From NCBI GenBank assembly GCA_947034885.2, contig OX344749.2:41817682-41881681 (forward strand): a DNA stretch of 64,000 nt, in the 5' to 3' direction. The notes under the pieces were generated by a model. That model was given only the letters and a program-made list of their open reading frames with translations, was not told where the DNA came from and ran no database searches. Below, piece after piece: positions 1 to 13,021 of the stretch (the stretch's first letter is position 1; each line of letters opens with the position of its first letter). This stretch comes from Thuidium tamariscinum (taxonomy: Eukaryota; Streptophyta; Bryopsida; Hypnales; Thuidiaceae). The position numbers and the translations under genes were made by a program.

Positions 1-1289
1 CACGTGTGTAGCTTTGGACACCTAGAAGCGTCCAAATAAGAAACATCTGATTATGCATTCTATTTCTATAATTGTTCATTTATATGTTTGGGCTTTGAAA
101 GAGACTTGCAAAGTGTGTGGAAATGTTTTTTGGGAGACATTGAAAAAATAATGAGTCTTTAAAATGTAGATTGCATTTGTATGTACACTTGGCCCTAATT
201 TTTCAAGTGCAAGTCAATAGATAGGCAAGGCTTCTATGTAGAATAAGGTAGAGGTATTAGTAGTGGATCGTTTAATCCCTAAATATCCAAGGCCTTTTTT
301 GAACTTCAAGGAATTTGGAGCAGTTTGTGAATAGTATGAGGTGGCGGGAATTTTTCTATGGAAGAAGATACAAAATATGGGCATTACAAATTTTTCATAT
401 ATTATTTCCAAAATTGAAATTACTATGAATTTTTGGAGCCAAGAAAGTATTCATCACTCATAAGTCAATGTCTAGAAACTTCCAATTTCAATCATTTCAA
501 AACTACTTTCCTACTAACATCTTCCTACTCTGTTGTTTAGTACTAGAGGATATTTGTTAGAACTTTATTGGTTCCAATCTTCAAAGGGACCAAAAAAATA
601 CATCTTAAGTTTTGGTTGGAAATTTCTTGGAACCTTGGTTTGCAATATTCTACCCTATAGGTTGGATACAAGGCATGGTTGACAATTGGTACCTCTACCT
701 CAGCTTTCTACATGCTTTTTATTAGATGTTGGAGGCTTTCAAGAAAATTCTCAATGGTCTATTCATTTTATTAGATAGTTAGTTCTTTAAAGATGAGGGG
801 GAATTTAGATTTTTCAAATTATGAAGATACACTATAAAATGCAACTTAGAACAATAATTGAATAATGACTTTCAAACAACAATTGTTGAAAATGATTCAT
901 AGATCATATCTATTTGCTTAAACCAACCTACTTAGAAAATCTAGTTTCCTATATTTTTCCATGAAAAGCAAAACATTGTCAATTTTTTAATAAATTCTGT
1001 TGGAAAGGAGGTTTTCTTCACATGCTGATTTTTTAGAATTTTTGCGTTCTTCAATTCTATAACCTCATTTTTGCAATTCCAAGTTTGAACTAGAGTCAAC
1101 ACAAGTCAACCACTCGACATACTACTTCTACATTTGTAATTTCAGAAAAAATGTGCTTTAATTAGTAACACAAATCCAACCCTTGTATAGAACCACAACT
1201 TCATAAAATATCTCTAAACATTAGGATGATTTTTATTTAAGTTATAATGAGAAATAAATTTGATTTTCATTCTATATCATCCCAAAAAT
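1..1289. other. AT-rich DNA, no gene seen
   Basis: Unique-looking within the window, no open frame with family resemblance and no terminal repeats found. Confidence 0.5.
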
Positions 1290-2688
1290 AGACATTGGAA
1301 CACTTCAAGGTTAAAGCTTATAATTTAGATATTATGTTAGCAATATCCAATGGAAGCATCCACTAAGTTTGCCCCAAATCCAATTACGCACTCTTATAAA
1401 CCAACTCTAATTCTTGCTATCTTCCTTTATACCATTTTCTATTATAAACAAAGCAAACTGTAAATGGTAGGTGAATAGTGGAAATGAATGACAATTAAGC
1501 TAAGACCACTCTCCCATAAAACTATTTCATAGTGGTTAAGCAATTTGCACATACTCACATAAGAATAACAATTAAGATTATTTTTTGTATCAAATGGAGA
1601 CATTTTTAGGGAAATTAATTTTAGGATATATTTTCAATGCCTACAAATATTTAATTTGTAGGTCATTAGTCAAATAGGTTTAGATTGTAGATATCTTTTG
1701 GAATTTTGATGGATCCTATGTAAGAATAATTTTGTATTTTCAAGGGTAAGCTACTTTCAAAATCATGAGACTTGCAAGCTTTACCTAGAAACTATTTTAT
1801 TTTGAATGAATTTTTCTTTACTTATGTTTATCATTATATATTAAAATTGGAAAAGGAGTGGGAATCTTCATCAAGATATTTAGATGCTTAATTGGATGAT
1901 AATTGGTACTTCTACATTATATATAACTTGGAGCCTTATACTTCCTTTTCTTCCATAGTTTAGGATATATATGAGTTTTATTAGCTATTTCCTTCTACTC
2001 TTCATATTGAACTATTTTTTCAAATACCAACTTTGTTTGCTTCTCTAGTTTTTACAATAAATAAGAAATTTAAAGATTTTTCCACTAAGTAGTTTTTGAT
2101 GCTTTCATATTGCAACCATATTTTTCCCAACTCCTAAATCCCATCAATATATAAGTATTTTCATGGTGTTTGAAGCTTAGAGTTTGGAAATTATTTTAAC
2201 AACATGCAATGGAAGCTACATCTAGAAAAATTGCCCCAAATCGAATTAAGCACTATATAAACCAACTCCAGTTTTTGTCACCTTCCTTCATACAATAAAT
2301 AGATTTTTGGATAATGGAAATATATAACAATAAAGGTAAAACCAATCTCTCCCAAAAATTTATATATATATATTCACATGAGAGTGATAATTAAGAATAT
2401 GTTTTGTATCAAATAGGGACATTTTTAGAGGAATTGATTTTAGAATATATTTTGAGGTTCAAGAATATTTTATTAATGGGTTATTATTTAAATAGTGTAA
2501 GGATTTCTTTTGGAATTTTCATGGGTCATGTGTATGAATAATTTTGTATTTTCTAGGGTAGACTACTTTGAAAATTCAAAAGGCTTCTAAACCTTATCTA
2601 ATAGGAATATGATTTTGATTGAATTTCACCCTCTTCATCTTCATTACTACATGAAAAAATTGAAAGGGAATAGAATTCTTCTTTACAG

Positions 2689-2742
<54 letters not shown>

Positions 2743-2960
2743 ATTGAATGGTAATGGATACTTCTACCTTATATGAAATTAGGTGTAGTATATTTCTTCC
2801 ATAGTTTTGGACACTTTTGAGTTTTACTAGCTATTTCCTTCCAATTCCACATTGAACTATTTTTTCAAGTACCAAGTCTATTTTTTCCTCTTTTTTGACT
2901 GTAAATTAAAAATTTATAGATTCTTTTCACCAATTATTTTTTGTTTCTTCTAACTCCAAC
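1290..2960. repeat. Direct repeat, two units of about 820 bp
   Basis: Unit 1 (about 1290-2130) and unit 2 (about 2140-2960) share a series of colinear segments such as AACCAACTC, TTGCCCCAAATC, GTATCAAAT.GGACATTTTTAG and CATTGAACTATTTTTTCAA. The segments are offset by roughly 820 bp. Part of the unit recurs near 9505-9640. No coding potential. Confidence 0.6.
2697..2739. repeat. AT dinucleotide microsatellite
   Basis: An uninterrupted run of about 20 TA units. A similar run preceded by poly-A is at about 10169-10212. Confidence 0.9.
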
Positions 2961-2984
2961 CGTTTTTTGACAGCTCTATTAGCT

Positions 2985-4130
2985 AATAAAAATCTAACCT
3001 TTTTCTTGGCACCATGGTGCTAAATTGCATCACTTCAAAGTAAAATTAACCCCTAAAGGACTAAAGTCCCCTCGGGGGACACTTGGAATTTCGGGCAGGC
3101 TTGTGTGACTTGAATTTTCGCTATGATTTTTTGAAACTTTTTTTGAAGATAGGAAATTAGATTAGCTTTCCAAAAATATAATTTTTATTTCAAAAATGCT
3201 TAGAAGCAAAAGTTATGCCATTCTAAGTCCAAAAAGCAGTTCACCAGGTAGAAAAAAAAACACAAAAGAAATTATTTTTTTATTTTTTATTTTTTCTCTA
3301 AAAGATTATGTTTTTTTTCTACATCTGAAGCTTTGGTTCATTTTATTTGGACTAATAATGAGAAAATTATGGACCATCTTGTATTTCGGGCAATCTAAAC
3401 AACTTCTTCAAAAAATAACTTATAGAATGTATTTTTGAGTGCAATTTTTCAAATTTTTCAAATTTTTTTTTGATAGGGTTTAGGATGTTTGCAAGAACAA
3501 GCTCACCGTTGGAATCATGGTTTTCTAATTACATCTTAAAGTTATTAACAGCTTAGTGTTTTATTCAATCTTGGACCTATTTTTGCTTAACAATTTTTTA
3601 ATGAATGAAAATCAAGTAGCTTTTTTTTGAAATTTTTTTCCCTAATTTTCAACTCAAATTTTCAATATAAATTTTTTTAACTATATGGTCTATAGTGCAG
3701 AAAAATTCAACAAATGGCAATCAAAGTCATCTGAAATTGCAAATCAGAGTTGAAAAAAACTTTTTTTTCCAACTTTGAATGCTAATATCTTCCAATCAGT
3801 ACGGTCAAACTTCATGAAATTCTTACCACATGATCTCAGACAAGTAATTTACAAGATCCTATGGTTAGATTCTAATAAAATTGTTTCTTTTGTTTTTTGG
3901 GGAGGAAGTAGCAAACATGGCAGTTTTGAGTGGTTTTCAAGCTAGAAAATGCCTAAGTCCTTTAGGGGTCAATCTTTTTTCCTCAAATTTTTTTCATTTC
4001 TATTCAAAATATAGATGAAATCACCAAATATGGATGAAAAGTATGAATATGGTTCAAAAGAAGGATAGAAGTAAAAATACAATGCTTTACCAAATTTTAA
4101 GTTATTCCCATCTTAGCACTTTCTCAAAAT
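2985..4130. repeat. Dispersed repeat L, copy interrupted by element A
   Basis: The left piece (CTTGGCACCATGGTGCTAAA) and the right piece (ATATGGATGAAAAGTATGAA, ATACAATGCTTTACCAAATT) flank element A. Intact copies are at 4960-5230, 60440-60705 and, inverted, 22290-22545. Confidence 0.65.
3050..3968. mobile_element. TTAA-flanked MITE, copy A (919 bp)
   Basis: Begins CCCCTAAAGGACT and ends AGTCCTTTAGGGG, flanked by TTAA (3046-3049) and TCAA (3969-3972). Sequence outside continues the interrupted repeat L, so the boundaries are well supported. No coding capacity. Same family and length as copies B and C. TTAA target duplication and a CCCT-type terminus suggest the piggyBac superfamily. Confidence 0.8.
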
Positions 4131-4319
4131 ATAAATAAATAAATAAATGGATAACAATGTGGAAGTGTGGAGAGTTGTTTTTTGGAGATGTCAAGTGGTA
4201 AGGTCAGGAATCAAGTTATTGTATTGATTTGGAATGGGTTCAATTATTTCATAGTATACTAGTATGCCTTATGTTGTTGCTACAACCAAAATCAAAGTGA
4301 AGGAATTTCCTAATTTTTG

Positions 4320-5620
4320 AATGCATAAGAACTTTGAAATTCAATAACTCTCACACCATAGGTCCAAACACCACAAAACAAAGTTTGGGTACCCCTCCTC
4401 ATCGAGGGCTTTTCAACGGGCCCAAGATATATTGAGACCAAAATCAAAGTAGAAGTAATTTTCTAGTTTTTTAGAACCAAAAATAACTAAAAAATTTTGC
4501 ACCATAGGTCAGAACACCACGCAACAAAGCCTGTACACCCCTCTTCGCTAAGGGCATTTTGAGAGTACTAAACACACAACTAGGATATTACACAAGGGAT
4601 GCACGGTCTAGGAGATCTCAATGTGACAAACAAAACAAAATAATTTTTTTAAACTAAAAATAATTCAAAAATCTATAACTTTCACATTTTAGGTTGGAAT
4701 GCCACGAAACAAAGTTTGTACACCCCTCTTAGTCAAGAGCTTTCTGATAATACCAATAATGTGATTGGAAGACGCATGGTCCAGGAGATCTCAATGTGAC
4801 AAACAAACAAGAACAAAAGAGAATATATCAAGCTTCCTTAATGTATAAACTAGTGTACCATGTGTCGTTGCTATAGTCAAATCCAAAGTAATACAGAGTA
4901 GTAATTTTTTAATCCATTAAAACTTTGAAATTCAATAACTTTCTTACTATGCATCCCAATGCCACAAAACCAACCCTTTTTTCTGGCACTATGGGGCCAA
5001 ATTGCACCATTTAAAAATAAATGTCTTTTTTTCACCAAATAAAAGTAATCTTTTTTCGCCAAAAGTTTTCAAATTCTCTTTAAAATATGGATGAAGTTGC
5101 CAAATTTGGATGAAAAAGTATATGAATGTAATGGAAAAGTATTTTTAAGTCCAAAAGACAGATGAATGTCGAAATACAATGCTTCACTGAATTTGAAGTG
5201 ATTTCCATCTTGGCACTTTTTCAAAAAATAAAAAAAGGGATATACAAAACAAAGCCCATACACCCCTCCTACCTTTAAGCTTTCTGACAGTACTAAGCAT
5301 GCAACAAATAGACAGATGGTTCGAGAGATCTCAACTTGACAAACAAACAAAACAAACTACCTATCTTAAGTATAGACTAGTTTGCCATGTACCGTTGCCA
5401 CAATCAAAAGTAAAGTAAAAGTAATTTTCTAATTTTTTAGAACCAAAAATAAATCAAAAGTCAATAACTTTCCCTCTGTACATTGGAACTCCACAAAACC
5501 AAGCCCGTGCACCCCTCCTTGCCAAGAACTTTCCAAAGGTACTAAACACGCAATTTTGGGATGCACGGTCTGGGAGATCTCAATGTGACAAATAAACAAA
5601 ACAAAACAAAACAAATCAAA
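4320..5620. repeat. Irregular array of a roughly 130-bp motif
   Basis: The core, CACCACAAAACAAAG..., then TACACCCCTC.TCGC.AAGGG, then GAGATCTCAATGTGACAAAC followed by AAACA repeats, recurs at about 4375, 4510, 4690, 5250 and 5480, with a copy of repeat L embedded at 4960-5230. Single or double copies are also at 57160-57300 and 59960-60230. Confidence 0.6.
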
Positions 5621-6232
5621 CTAGAAGAGAGGGCTCTAAAACAAGTGTCTAGTAGGAGGCTATGAAATGAATATCTAATTGTGGGAAAATGGCCTTTTGA
5701 TTACATCAAAGCATGATAAGATTTGGTTTATACTTCTTCAATGGATGGCTTAAGAGCAACAATGGGTTCTTTCCTAACTAAGTGAGTAGGTGTCTACTAA
5801 TTTTATTGAAAACAAGAATTGGTAGTCCAACTACCTTCTTACAAATTATGTTAAAAAATCCAAAATAATGATTGATTCAAGCATTCAATTCAGTCTTAGA
5901 AAAGGGTCACATTTAGAAACCATCTCTAGCACTTTTTACATGTTGCAATGCTAGTTTTGAACAAAACCAGATTTTTTTTAAAACCAAGCATGTGTCAGAT
6001 TCCGAGGCCTACAAATCACAAATAGAGACCTATGCCGCATTTTGTTTGAAAATTCATAAATAATTCATAAATGCTCCAAAAAGTATATGACTTATGTTAG
6101 ATTCCTTGTTTATTTTTCTTTCACTGAAAAATGAAAAATGAGCAAAAATATTATTATCTCAAAAAATACATGATAAAGGCAGACCAGCCCTTAAATGAGT
6201 AGTTTATGAGCCTCTTACCTTACCATTCTTAA

Positions 6233-7151
6233 CCCCTAAAGGACCAAGGCCTTTTTTTTTGTCAAAAACCTCTCAAAACTATCATTTCTATTGCATTCAC
6301 CCAAGAAAACAAAAGAAAATAATTTTTTAAGAATCAAACCATAGGATCTTGTACTTAACTTGATTGAGATCATGTGGTGAAAATTTCATGAAGTTTGACC
6401 ATATAGATTAGAAGATATGAGTATTCAAAGTTGGAAATACGATTTTTTTTGAACTGTGGACTGCAATTTCAGATGACTTTGATTGCCATTTGTTGAACTT
6501 TTTTGCACTATAGACTTTGAATTAAAAAAAAATTGTGTTTAATAATTGAGTTGAGAGTCTAAGAAAAAACATTTACACAAAAAACACTTGATTTTCATTC
6601 TTTAAAAAATTGTTAAGTAGATGTATGTCCAAGATTTAAAGAAAAACTAAATGGTTAATAACTCTAGGTGGGATTGAAATACAATAATCCCAATGGTGAG
6701 ATTGTTCTAGCAAGTAAACATAACCTTTTTCAACAAATTTTTTTGAAAAAATGTGAAAATTGCATTTAGAAATGAATCCTATAGGTTATTTTTTTGAGAA
6801 ATTGTTTAGATTGCCCGAGAAATAAGATTGTCCATAACTTTCTCATTATAAGTCCAAATAAAATGAATCAAAGCTTCACATGTAGGCAAACATATATTAT
6901 TTCAGAAAAAAATTTAATTAAACTTTGAATTTTTGCAAAAAAAAAATTCTACCCGCCGAACGAAAATTTGGACTTTTTGAGGTATAACTTTTGCTCCGGG
7001 TCACCAATTGAAATAAAAATTACATTCCCACAAAGCTAATCAGTTTTTCTATCTTGTGAAAAAGTTTCAAAATGTTTCACCAAAAATTGAAGTCTACGGA
7101 ACCTGCCTGAACTCCAAATTGTCTCCCAAGGGGACAATGGTCCTTTAGGGG
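6233..7151. mobile_element. TTAA-flanked MITE, copy B (919 bp, inverted to A)
   Basis: Begins CCCCTAAAGGACCAAGGCC and ends GGTCCTTTAGGGG between TTAA at 6229-6232 and 7152-7155. Its left part is the reverse complement of the right part of A (for example CATGAAGTTTGACCATATAG), and its right part that of the left of A, so it is the same element in the other orientation. No coding capacity. Confidence 0.85.
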
Positions 7152-7668
7152 TTAAGGTATGGATTTCCAAACTCTTGGGATTGAAGCTGCTTTTACAGTA
7201 CAGTTGGCTATGATTCTTGTGAGCGAATCATCAACCAGGATTGCAACATGCCAATGAATACACCATGAAATTTTTAGGGAGAATTTTGAAATTACTATAA
7301 TTATTCAAGAAAAAAACAAGGAAAAATCATATCAAATATACAGTATATTCAAAAAACTTTAAATTTTCACCACATATGTATATTATAATATATATATATA
7401 TAACATTATGTTATAAACCAAATCTATCATATCACTCTAAAATTAAAAAATCACAATACTATAGATATAGGTCTAAAGTTCATACTGCTATAAAATATTG
7501 AAATTTATGGGGTTTTCAATCATTCCAATTGGTGTAAAAAGTGCACTCAACATAGTCCACTTCAATAGGTAAACTCAAGTTTTAAAAATATTGTTTTTAG
7601 GGCTAAAATTCACATCAAGAAAAAATAGCAACAACTACCAACCTACACAAGGGGGATTCATGGATTAA

Positions 7669-8588
7669 CTCCTAAAAGCCCATTATTCTCTTGAAGGACA
7701 ATTTAGAGTTTGGGCAAATTTTGATGACCTCAAATTTTAGTGGAACTTTTTGAAACTTTCTTACAAGATAGGAAAACTGATTAGCTTTGTGAGAATATAA
7801 TTTTTATTTCAATTGATGTGAGAAAGCAAAAGTTATACCACAAAAAGCCCAAATTTTACTTGGCAGGCAAAAAAATAAATTCATAAAAACTTGAAATTGA
7901 ATTAAATTTTTTTCTCTTTTATAGATCATATTTTTGTCTACATGAGAAGCTTTGATTCATTCCATTTGGATTAGTCGTGTGAAAGTTATGAACAATCTTG
8001 TTTTTTGTGCAATTTGAACATCTTCTTGAAAAAATAATTGATAGGATTCATTTCTAAATGCAGTTTTCACATTTTTAAAAAAAAAAATGCTTGACAAGGT
8101 TATATTTTCTTGCTGGACCAGTATCATTGTTGGGATTATTGTGTTTCAATTCCATCTTAGAGCTATCAACGATTTACTTTTTCTTTCAATCTTGGACCTA
8201 CCTCTACTTAAGAATTTCTTAAAGAATGAAAATCAAGCATTTGTTTTTTGAAATTTTTTTCCTAGACTTTCAACTCAATTCTTAAACACAATTTTAAAAA
8301 AATTAAAAATCCATAGTGTAGAAAAATTCAACAAATGGAAATCAAAGTCATCTAAAATTGCAAGATAGTGTTTAAAAAAACTATGTTTTCCAACTTTAAA
8401 TGCTCATATCTTCTAATCTATATGGTCAAACTTCATGAAATTTTTATCACATGATTTTGGGCAAACAAAGTAGAAGATCCTACATTAGATTTTGTATAAA
8501 CACTTTTTTTTGTTCTTTTGGATGAACACAACAAAAATGGCAGTTTTGAGTGGTTTTTGACAAAAAAATGGCCTTGGGCCTTCAGGAA
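7669..8588. mobile_element. TTAA-flanked MITE, copy C (920 bp)
   Basis: Begins CTCCTAAAAGCCC and ends GGGCCTTCAGGA, with TTAA at 7665-7668 and 8589-8592. It is colinear with copy A over its length (GATAGGAAAACTGATTAGCT near the start, GGCAGTTTTGAGTGGTTTTT near the end). Termini are slightly diverged from the CCCCTAAAGGACC consensus. Confidence 0.8.
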
Positions 8589-8592
8589 TTAA

Positions 8593-10173
8593 GCATCCTC
8601 TACTTTAGAAAAGTCAATAATACCTGAATGAGAGGATTGCAATACTATTCACTAAAAATGTACTTAAGCAACTTCCAAAAATGAATTGGATGAGAAAAGG
8701 TTGTTTTCCCATATTATATCCTTGGGTGAAGTCATCCAAAGGGTATTTCATGTCCTTGACACAATGTTTCTAAGTTAATGCACAATCAAAAGAACTCATG
8801 AGTTTATTACTAAATGATTTGAAAGTTGAAATCCAACCCAAATTTGATGTTGATTTGGGGTACATTTATAAATGACTATGTATCTATGGTACAAGATTTT
8901 TGAGTGTTTTATTTAGATATGTACTGCAATTAGCAATACTCAGTTGCTATTATTTGAGCTAAGGATCATGAGCATGCTAGTATAAGAGTCAATACATCTA
9001 TATTATAAATATTCATAATATAGAAACCTATCATGATTATAAGTTATGTATATTGTAGATACCTCTATTATAAATGTTTTTTCTATAAACTTCTTCAATG
9101 ATTGTAAAATATCTATTTATACATATATTCAAGGCTCACATGCTTACATTTTTATATTTAGTTATTCACATGTTAGCATTGCTATATATGTTCATATACC
9201 AATAGAATCATTTTTTGAAGGAATGGAACAAGTCAAATGCTTGTTTTTTAAGAATCCCCTCTAAGATTTGTTTGTGATACAAAATAAATAATTTTGAAAA
9301 AGAAATTTACCTAGATTTCATTTATGTACTTACATAATTTTTTCATGGTGAAGTTTGTAAGTACTCTATGTATACTTAATCAAAAGAATGACCAATCGTT
9401 GTTAGAAGTTTTTTTTAAATTATAAAATATGACACTTTGCATGAGAATTGGCAATTTGGGTGTATCCACTAGTATTTAGAATACTTTACAAGTTTTATTA
9501 CCTATTTTTCATTAATTCCTATACTAAACCAAATTTTTCAACACCAAGTCCGTTTATTCACTATTTTTTACACCAAATAGAAATTTTATAGATTTTTTTA
9601 ATTGATTTTTTAAATATTTTTAAATGAGATTTTTTTTCCTAATTCCACTAGTTACTAACGAACCAACCAATGGTTGTCCCAAAACTTTAGTATACACCTT
9701 GTCTCCTATCTATATATTGTAGGAAAACCATAAATGGTTAAGTTACCTCCTTCTAATAATAAATTGTCTTGAAACCAACTATAGCTGACACTAAAAAGAT
9801 TTTGAAAATTTTGATTTGTTTGCACTTAATTGGCTCACACTTGACTAGGAACAAGTTCCAAAGGTAGATGTTTAAAGTGAACCTATGACACAAACTGGGG
9901 TCCAAATGAAATGAAAGACATTTATATTGCAAGGAAAAATATCTCAATTTTTTTTCCACATCCTTGTTCTTGCACATATTGAGCTTTCCCAAAGGAGTGC
10001 CCAAATCCATTAAAATGATTATTTTAATCAAATAAACAATGACCATTTATGGTATTCCTACAATGGAAACATCCAAAACCGTCAAAATAAGGAATTCAGC
10101 ATAGTTGGAGGCAACGTTTTCTAAAAATGATATTTTTCTAGTATTAACGAGTGAAAATCATGAATATTAAAAA

Positions 10174-10207
<34 letters not shown>

Positions 10208-10631
10208 TATATTTGGATACAGTATGTAATTTCTACAAATTTTCAAAGTGTTGGCTCCCTAGACCTGTGGAACCATCCTATAGGTGCCCCCAAAATTGAA
10301 CCCTGCAAAAATCAGCACTCAACCAACCAGATTTCCCTAGGTGTCCTTCAGTTGTGTTAACAAATTACAATCATACATGTGGCGAACAGATTAAGGGAAG
10401 TCTACTGACACATTTGGGTGAATCTATAGTCCATTGCAAGGAATAGGTGCGGGAGTGGGTGTTTTGCCCTTAGTAGCTTTTCTTTTTTGAGAGAAATTTT
10501 ACTTGGCCTGACAGATTCTGGCCTCTTTGGCACTCTCCCTCCCAATTTCAACCTATACCCAAAAGCTGACAAACTGACACATGGCCAAAAAGAGCAACTT
10601 AGAAAGGCCACTTGATGTGATCATCCTACCT
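8593..10631. other. AT-rich DNA, no gene seen
   Basis: Between elements C and J. It holds part of the 820-bp repeat near 9505-9640 and a poly-A plus TA microsatellite at about 10169-10212. Short open frames have no recognisable product. Confidence 0.5.
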
Positions 10632-10635
10632 TTAA

Positions 10636-10856
10636 CCCTGAAGCGCTCGGACGTCCATATTCTGGACGATGAACAGATGGCTTCAAGGCTATATTTCATT
10701 CAATTAACTTTTCATTTATCAAATGTTATACTTGAATCTAAAAAAGACAACCTTCTTTAATGACCAAATTCATTAAATTCTGGTAAATGATATATCTGTA
10801 CAAAGCTAGAAACAAAAATGTGCAAAAATTCAAAAAAGGATTGAGACGCTTGAGGG
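10636..10856. mobile_element. TTAA-flanked short MITE, copy J (221 bp)
   Basis: Begins CCCTGAAGCGCTCGG and ends GACGCTTGAGGG, flanked by TTAA at 10632-10635 and 10857-10860. The terminus is close to that of copy I (CCCTTGAA..CGC) but the interior is unrelated to the 920-bp family, so it is a second lineage sharing the TTAACCC boundary. Confidence 0.7.
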
Positions 10857-11139
10857 TTAAACTCTGAGGATTCATAGTGCAAAGGATTGATGTACGAAAC
10901 CTAACTTCCATGAGTCATTTGATTCAACCTCCAGTTCTGTATCAATGGAAGACATGAGGGTCACTAACTTCTAGAAATGTCAAAGGCAATGTTGCTCATT
11001 TTCAATGCTGTTCAGGAAGTTGGTGGAGAGAAGGGATGTGCGACAACTGAAGCTCTGACAGGAATTCGATATTTTGATGGACTTTCCTTCAAAGCGACAT
11101 TCAATTTATGGGGTTCAAAAACATCATTGTTTTTGAAGC

Positions 11140-11955
11140 TTTATGGATTTAAATGCCTTCAAATTATACAAATCTCAACTGTACAATTTTGTAATGTATA
11201 ATTGTATATGTTGTAGATGATATGTACAAAATTTGAAGTCATTTGGCCACATCGATTGCAAGACCAAAATATTTTAGTGTTGAAAATGGATGCTGAAATT
11301 TTCCTAAAAACATATTTGGAGGTGAAATTTGATTCATAAACTTACTCAAATGAAAAGACTTTACACTACAAAATGATTCAAAATTCCTATAAAAACACAC
11401 TGGTGAAATTGCAAAAAACACATCTAAAGTTGAACGTGCTTCTACTAGAATGCTTCTTAGTCATTCATTAATCCTTGGATTAAGATGAAATTTTTGCCAC
11501 ACAAACAAGACTAGTATGTGCAACTTTTCCAAAAAGAATTATTGAAAATGAACTTTGTATGAAGAAGAAACAAGCTGATGAAGTTCATTGTACTCCAATA
11601 ATGGTAGGATTTTGAACTTTGAATTGCTCTCAAACATTTAAAACAATTTGGATTGACACAAAAACTTTACCACAATAATTATACTTCAAGGTGAACAAAA
11701 TCCAACAAATTTTTATTGAAAATGAGCAATGGGTGAAGGAGATCCAAGGCCCCAAAGTTGCAACCCTAAAATGCAATTAGGTGAACTCAAATTGAAGTTA
11801 TGAACTTTGATTGGCTTCCAAAGAATCAATACATCTTGGATTGATTTGAAAATTTTACCACACAAACTAGAGGGGAGAACACAACTTTCCAACAAGTTTT
11901 ATTGAATTGAAACTTTAGATGCAAAAGTTACAACACTTTGAACTGTGTGAGGACA
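11140..11955. repeat. Dispersed repeat K, copy 1 (about 0.8 kb)
   Basis: Colinear with 43185-43995: shared pieces include TTTGAAGTCATTTGGC, ACACAAAC.AGACTAGTATGT, GAAGAAGAAACAAG and GCAAAAGTTACA.CACTTTGAA. No terminal inverted repeats or coding capacity were found, so the class is unknown. Confidence 0.65.
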
Positions 11956-12408
11956 CTTTTTGTCTTCTTTGTTACTTTGGGGTTAACCTTGGAGTGCTAG
12001 CAATGCCATTTTGTGGTGCTTGGATGACTTCATAACAGTGTAGGGAGATTTCTAGTAGTTTTTCATCCATTTCTTGTTGCTTGACCTTTCTCAAAGGATT
12101 ATAAAGAGTACCTAATTCACTTTGTAGTCTTGTAAGTATTTCTCCTCACATAAATAAGAAATTAGAAAAAAAAACGGATCACAAAAATATGCTATTTTCA
12201 GTGTTTTTTGGGAAGTTATTGCTTCTTACTCTAAATCTCAGATTTCTCAAAAAAAAACGATATTTTTTGAGTTTGAGCCCAACTAACAAAATGAAGGTCA
12301 TCTATTCTAGTTCTTTTTCTCCAATTGGAACTTTGAAAAAAATCATAATTTTGAATATTTCATTGCAATTTGAACTTTGGATGTATTTTCAATGTCTTTT
12401 GGATAGTA

Positions 12409-12732
12409 AGGTAGAAGGCTCTTAAATGGAGCGGTTTCTAAAATGGTGCCCTATATTAAATGTATTGTATTTGTAAATGTTTTTTTATAGTCTTCAGCAA
12501 TGTATTGACTATGTACATTTTAGTTAAGACACCATTTTAGAGCCCTATGCCCTTTCAACTTCAAAATTTGATAACTAATTCCACAAAGCTCCAAAAAATA
12601 CAAAATGACTTGGGTTAGATGTCAATTCCACTTTTTTTCAAGGAAAATATAGTGAAAAATATTTCAAGATGTTTCACCTCCCCAAAATTGCAATTTCAGC
12701 CCTTAGATGGGCAATTATTGAGCCTTTTACCT
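12409..12732. mobile_element. TA-flanked MITE (324 bp) inside G1
   Basis: Terminal inverted repeats AGGTAGAAGGCTC and AGGTAAAAGGCTC (12 of 13 match) lie between TA dinucleotides, as in Tc1/mariner (Stowaway-type) MITEs. G2 lacks the insert, showing an empty-site-like sequence TTGTAATTG. A 105-bp internal inverted repeat (12437-12541, ends TCTAAAATGGTG) may be a further nested element or just the core. Confidence 0.75.
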
Positions 12733-13021
12733 TAATTGTAGAATGACATAGAAATTGAGCTTACACCATGATGTTTGCCACTGAAATGTACACACATGGT
12801 GAAATTCTCATATTTATTGAAATAATTTCTATTTGATATGATTTTTCTTCACTTTTTCTTCAAAATATTTCAGGAATCAATATTCCTCAAAAAAATAAAA
12901 ATTTTAGGAAATAAAAAAGAGATGTAACTTAATTTGTGAAAAATAAATTAAAAAAATTTCATACACATCTAGTCCTGAAATGGCAGCAAATTGAGTGTTG
13001 GGCACAAGGGCTTGAAAATAG

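Noticed and set aside
5069-5614. Two minus-strand frames with similar peptides (EISRTICLFVACLVL and EISQTVHPKIACLVP)
   Set aside because: The similarity comes from the repeated nucleotide motif of the 4.3-5.6 kb array. Other copies have stops and frame shifts, and the repeat is conserved at DNA rather than protein level.
10402-10611. Minus-strand frame of 69 codons
   Set aside because: No domain, no homology I recognise, and no promoter or codon signal that stands out from its surroundings.
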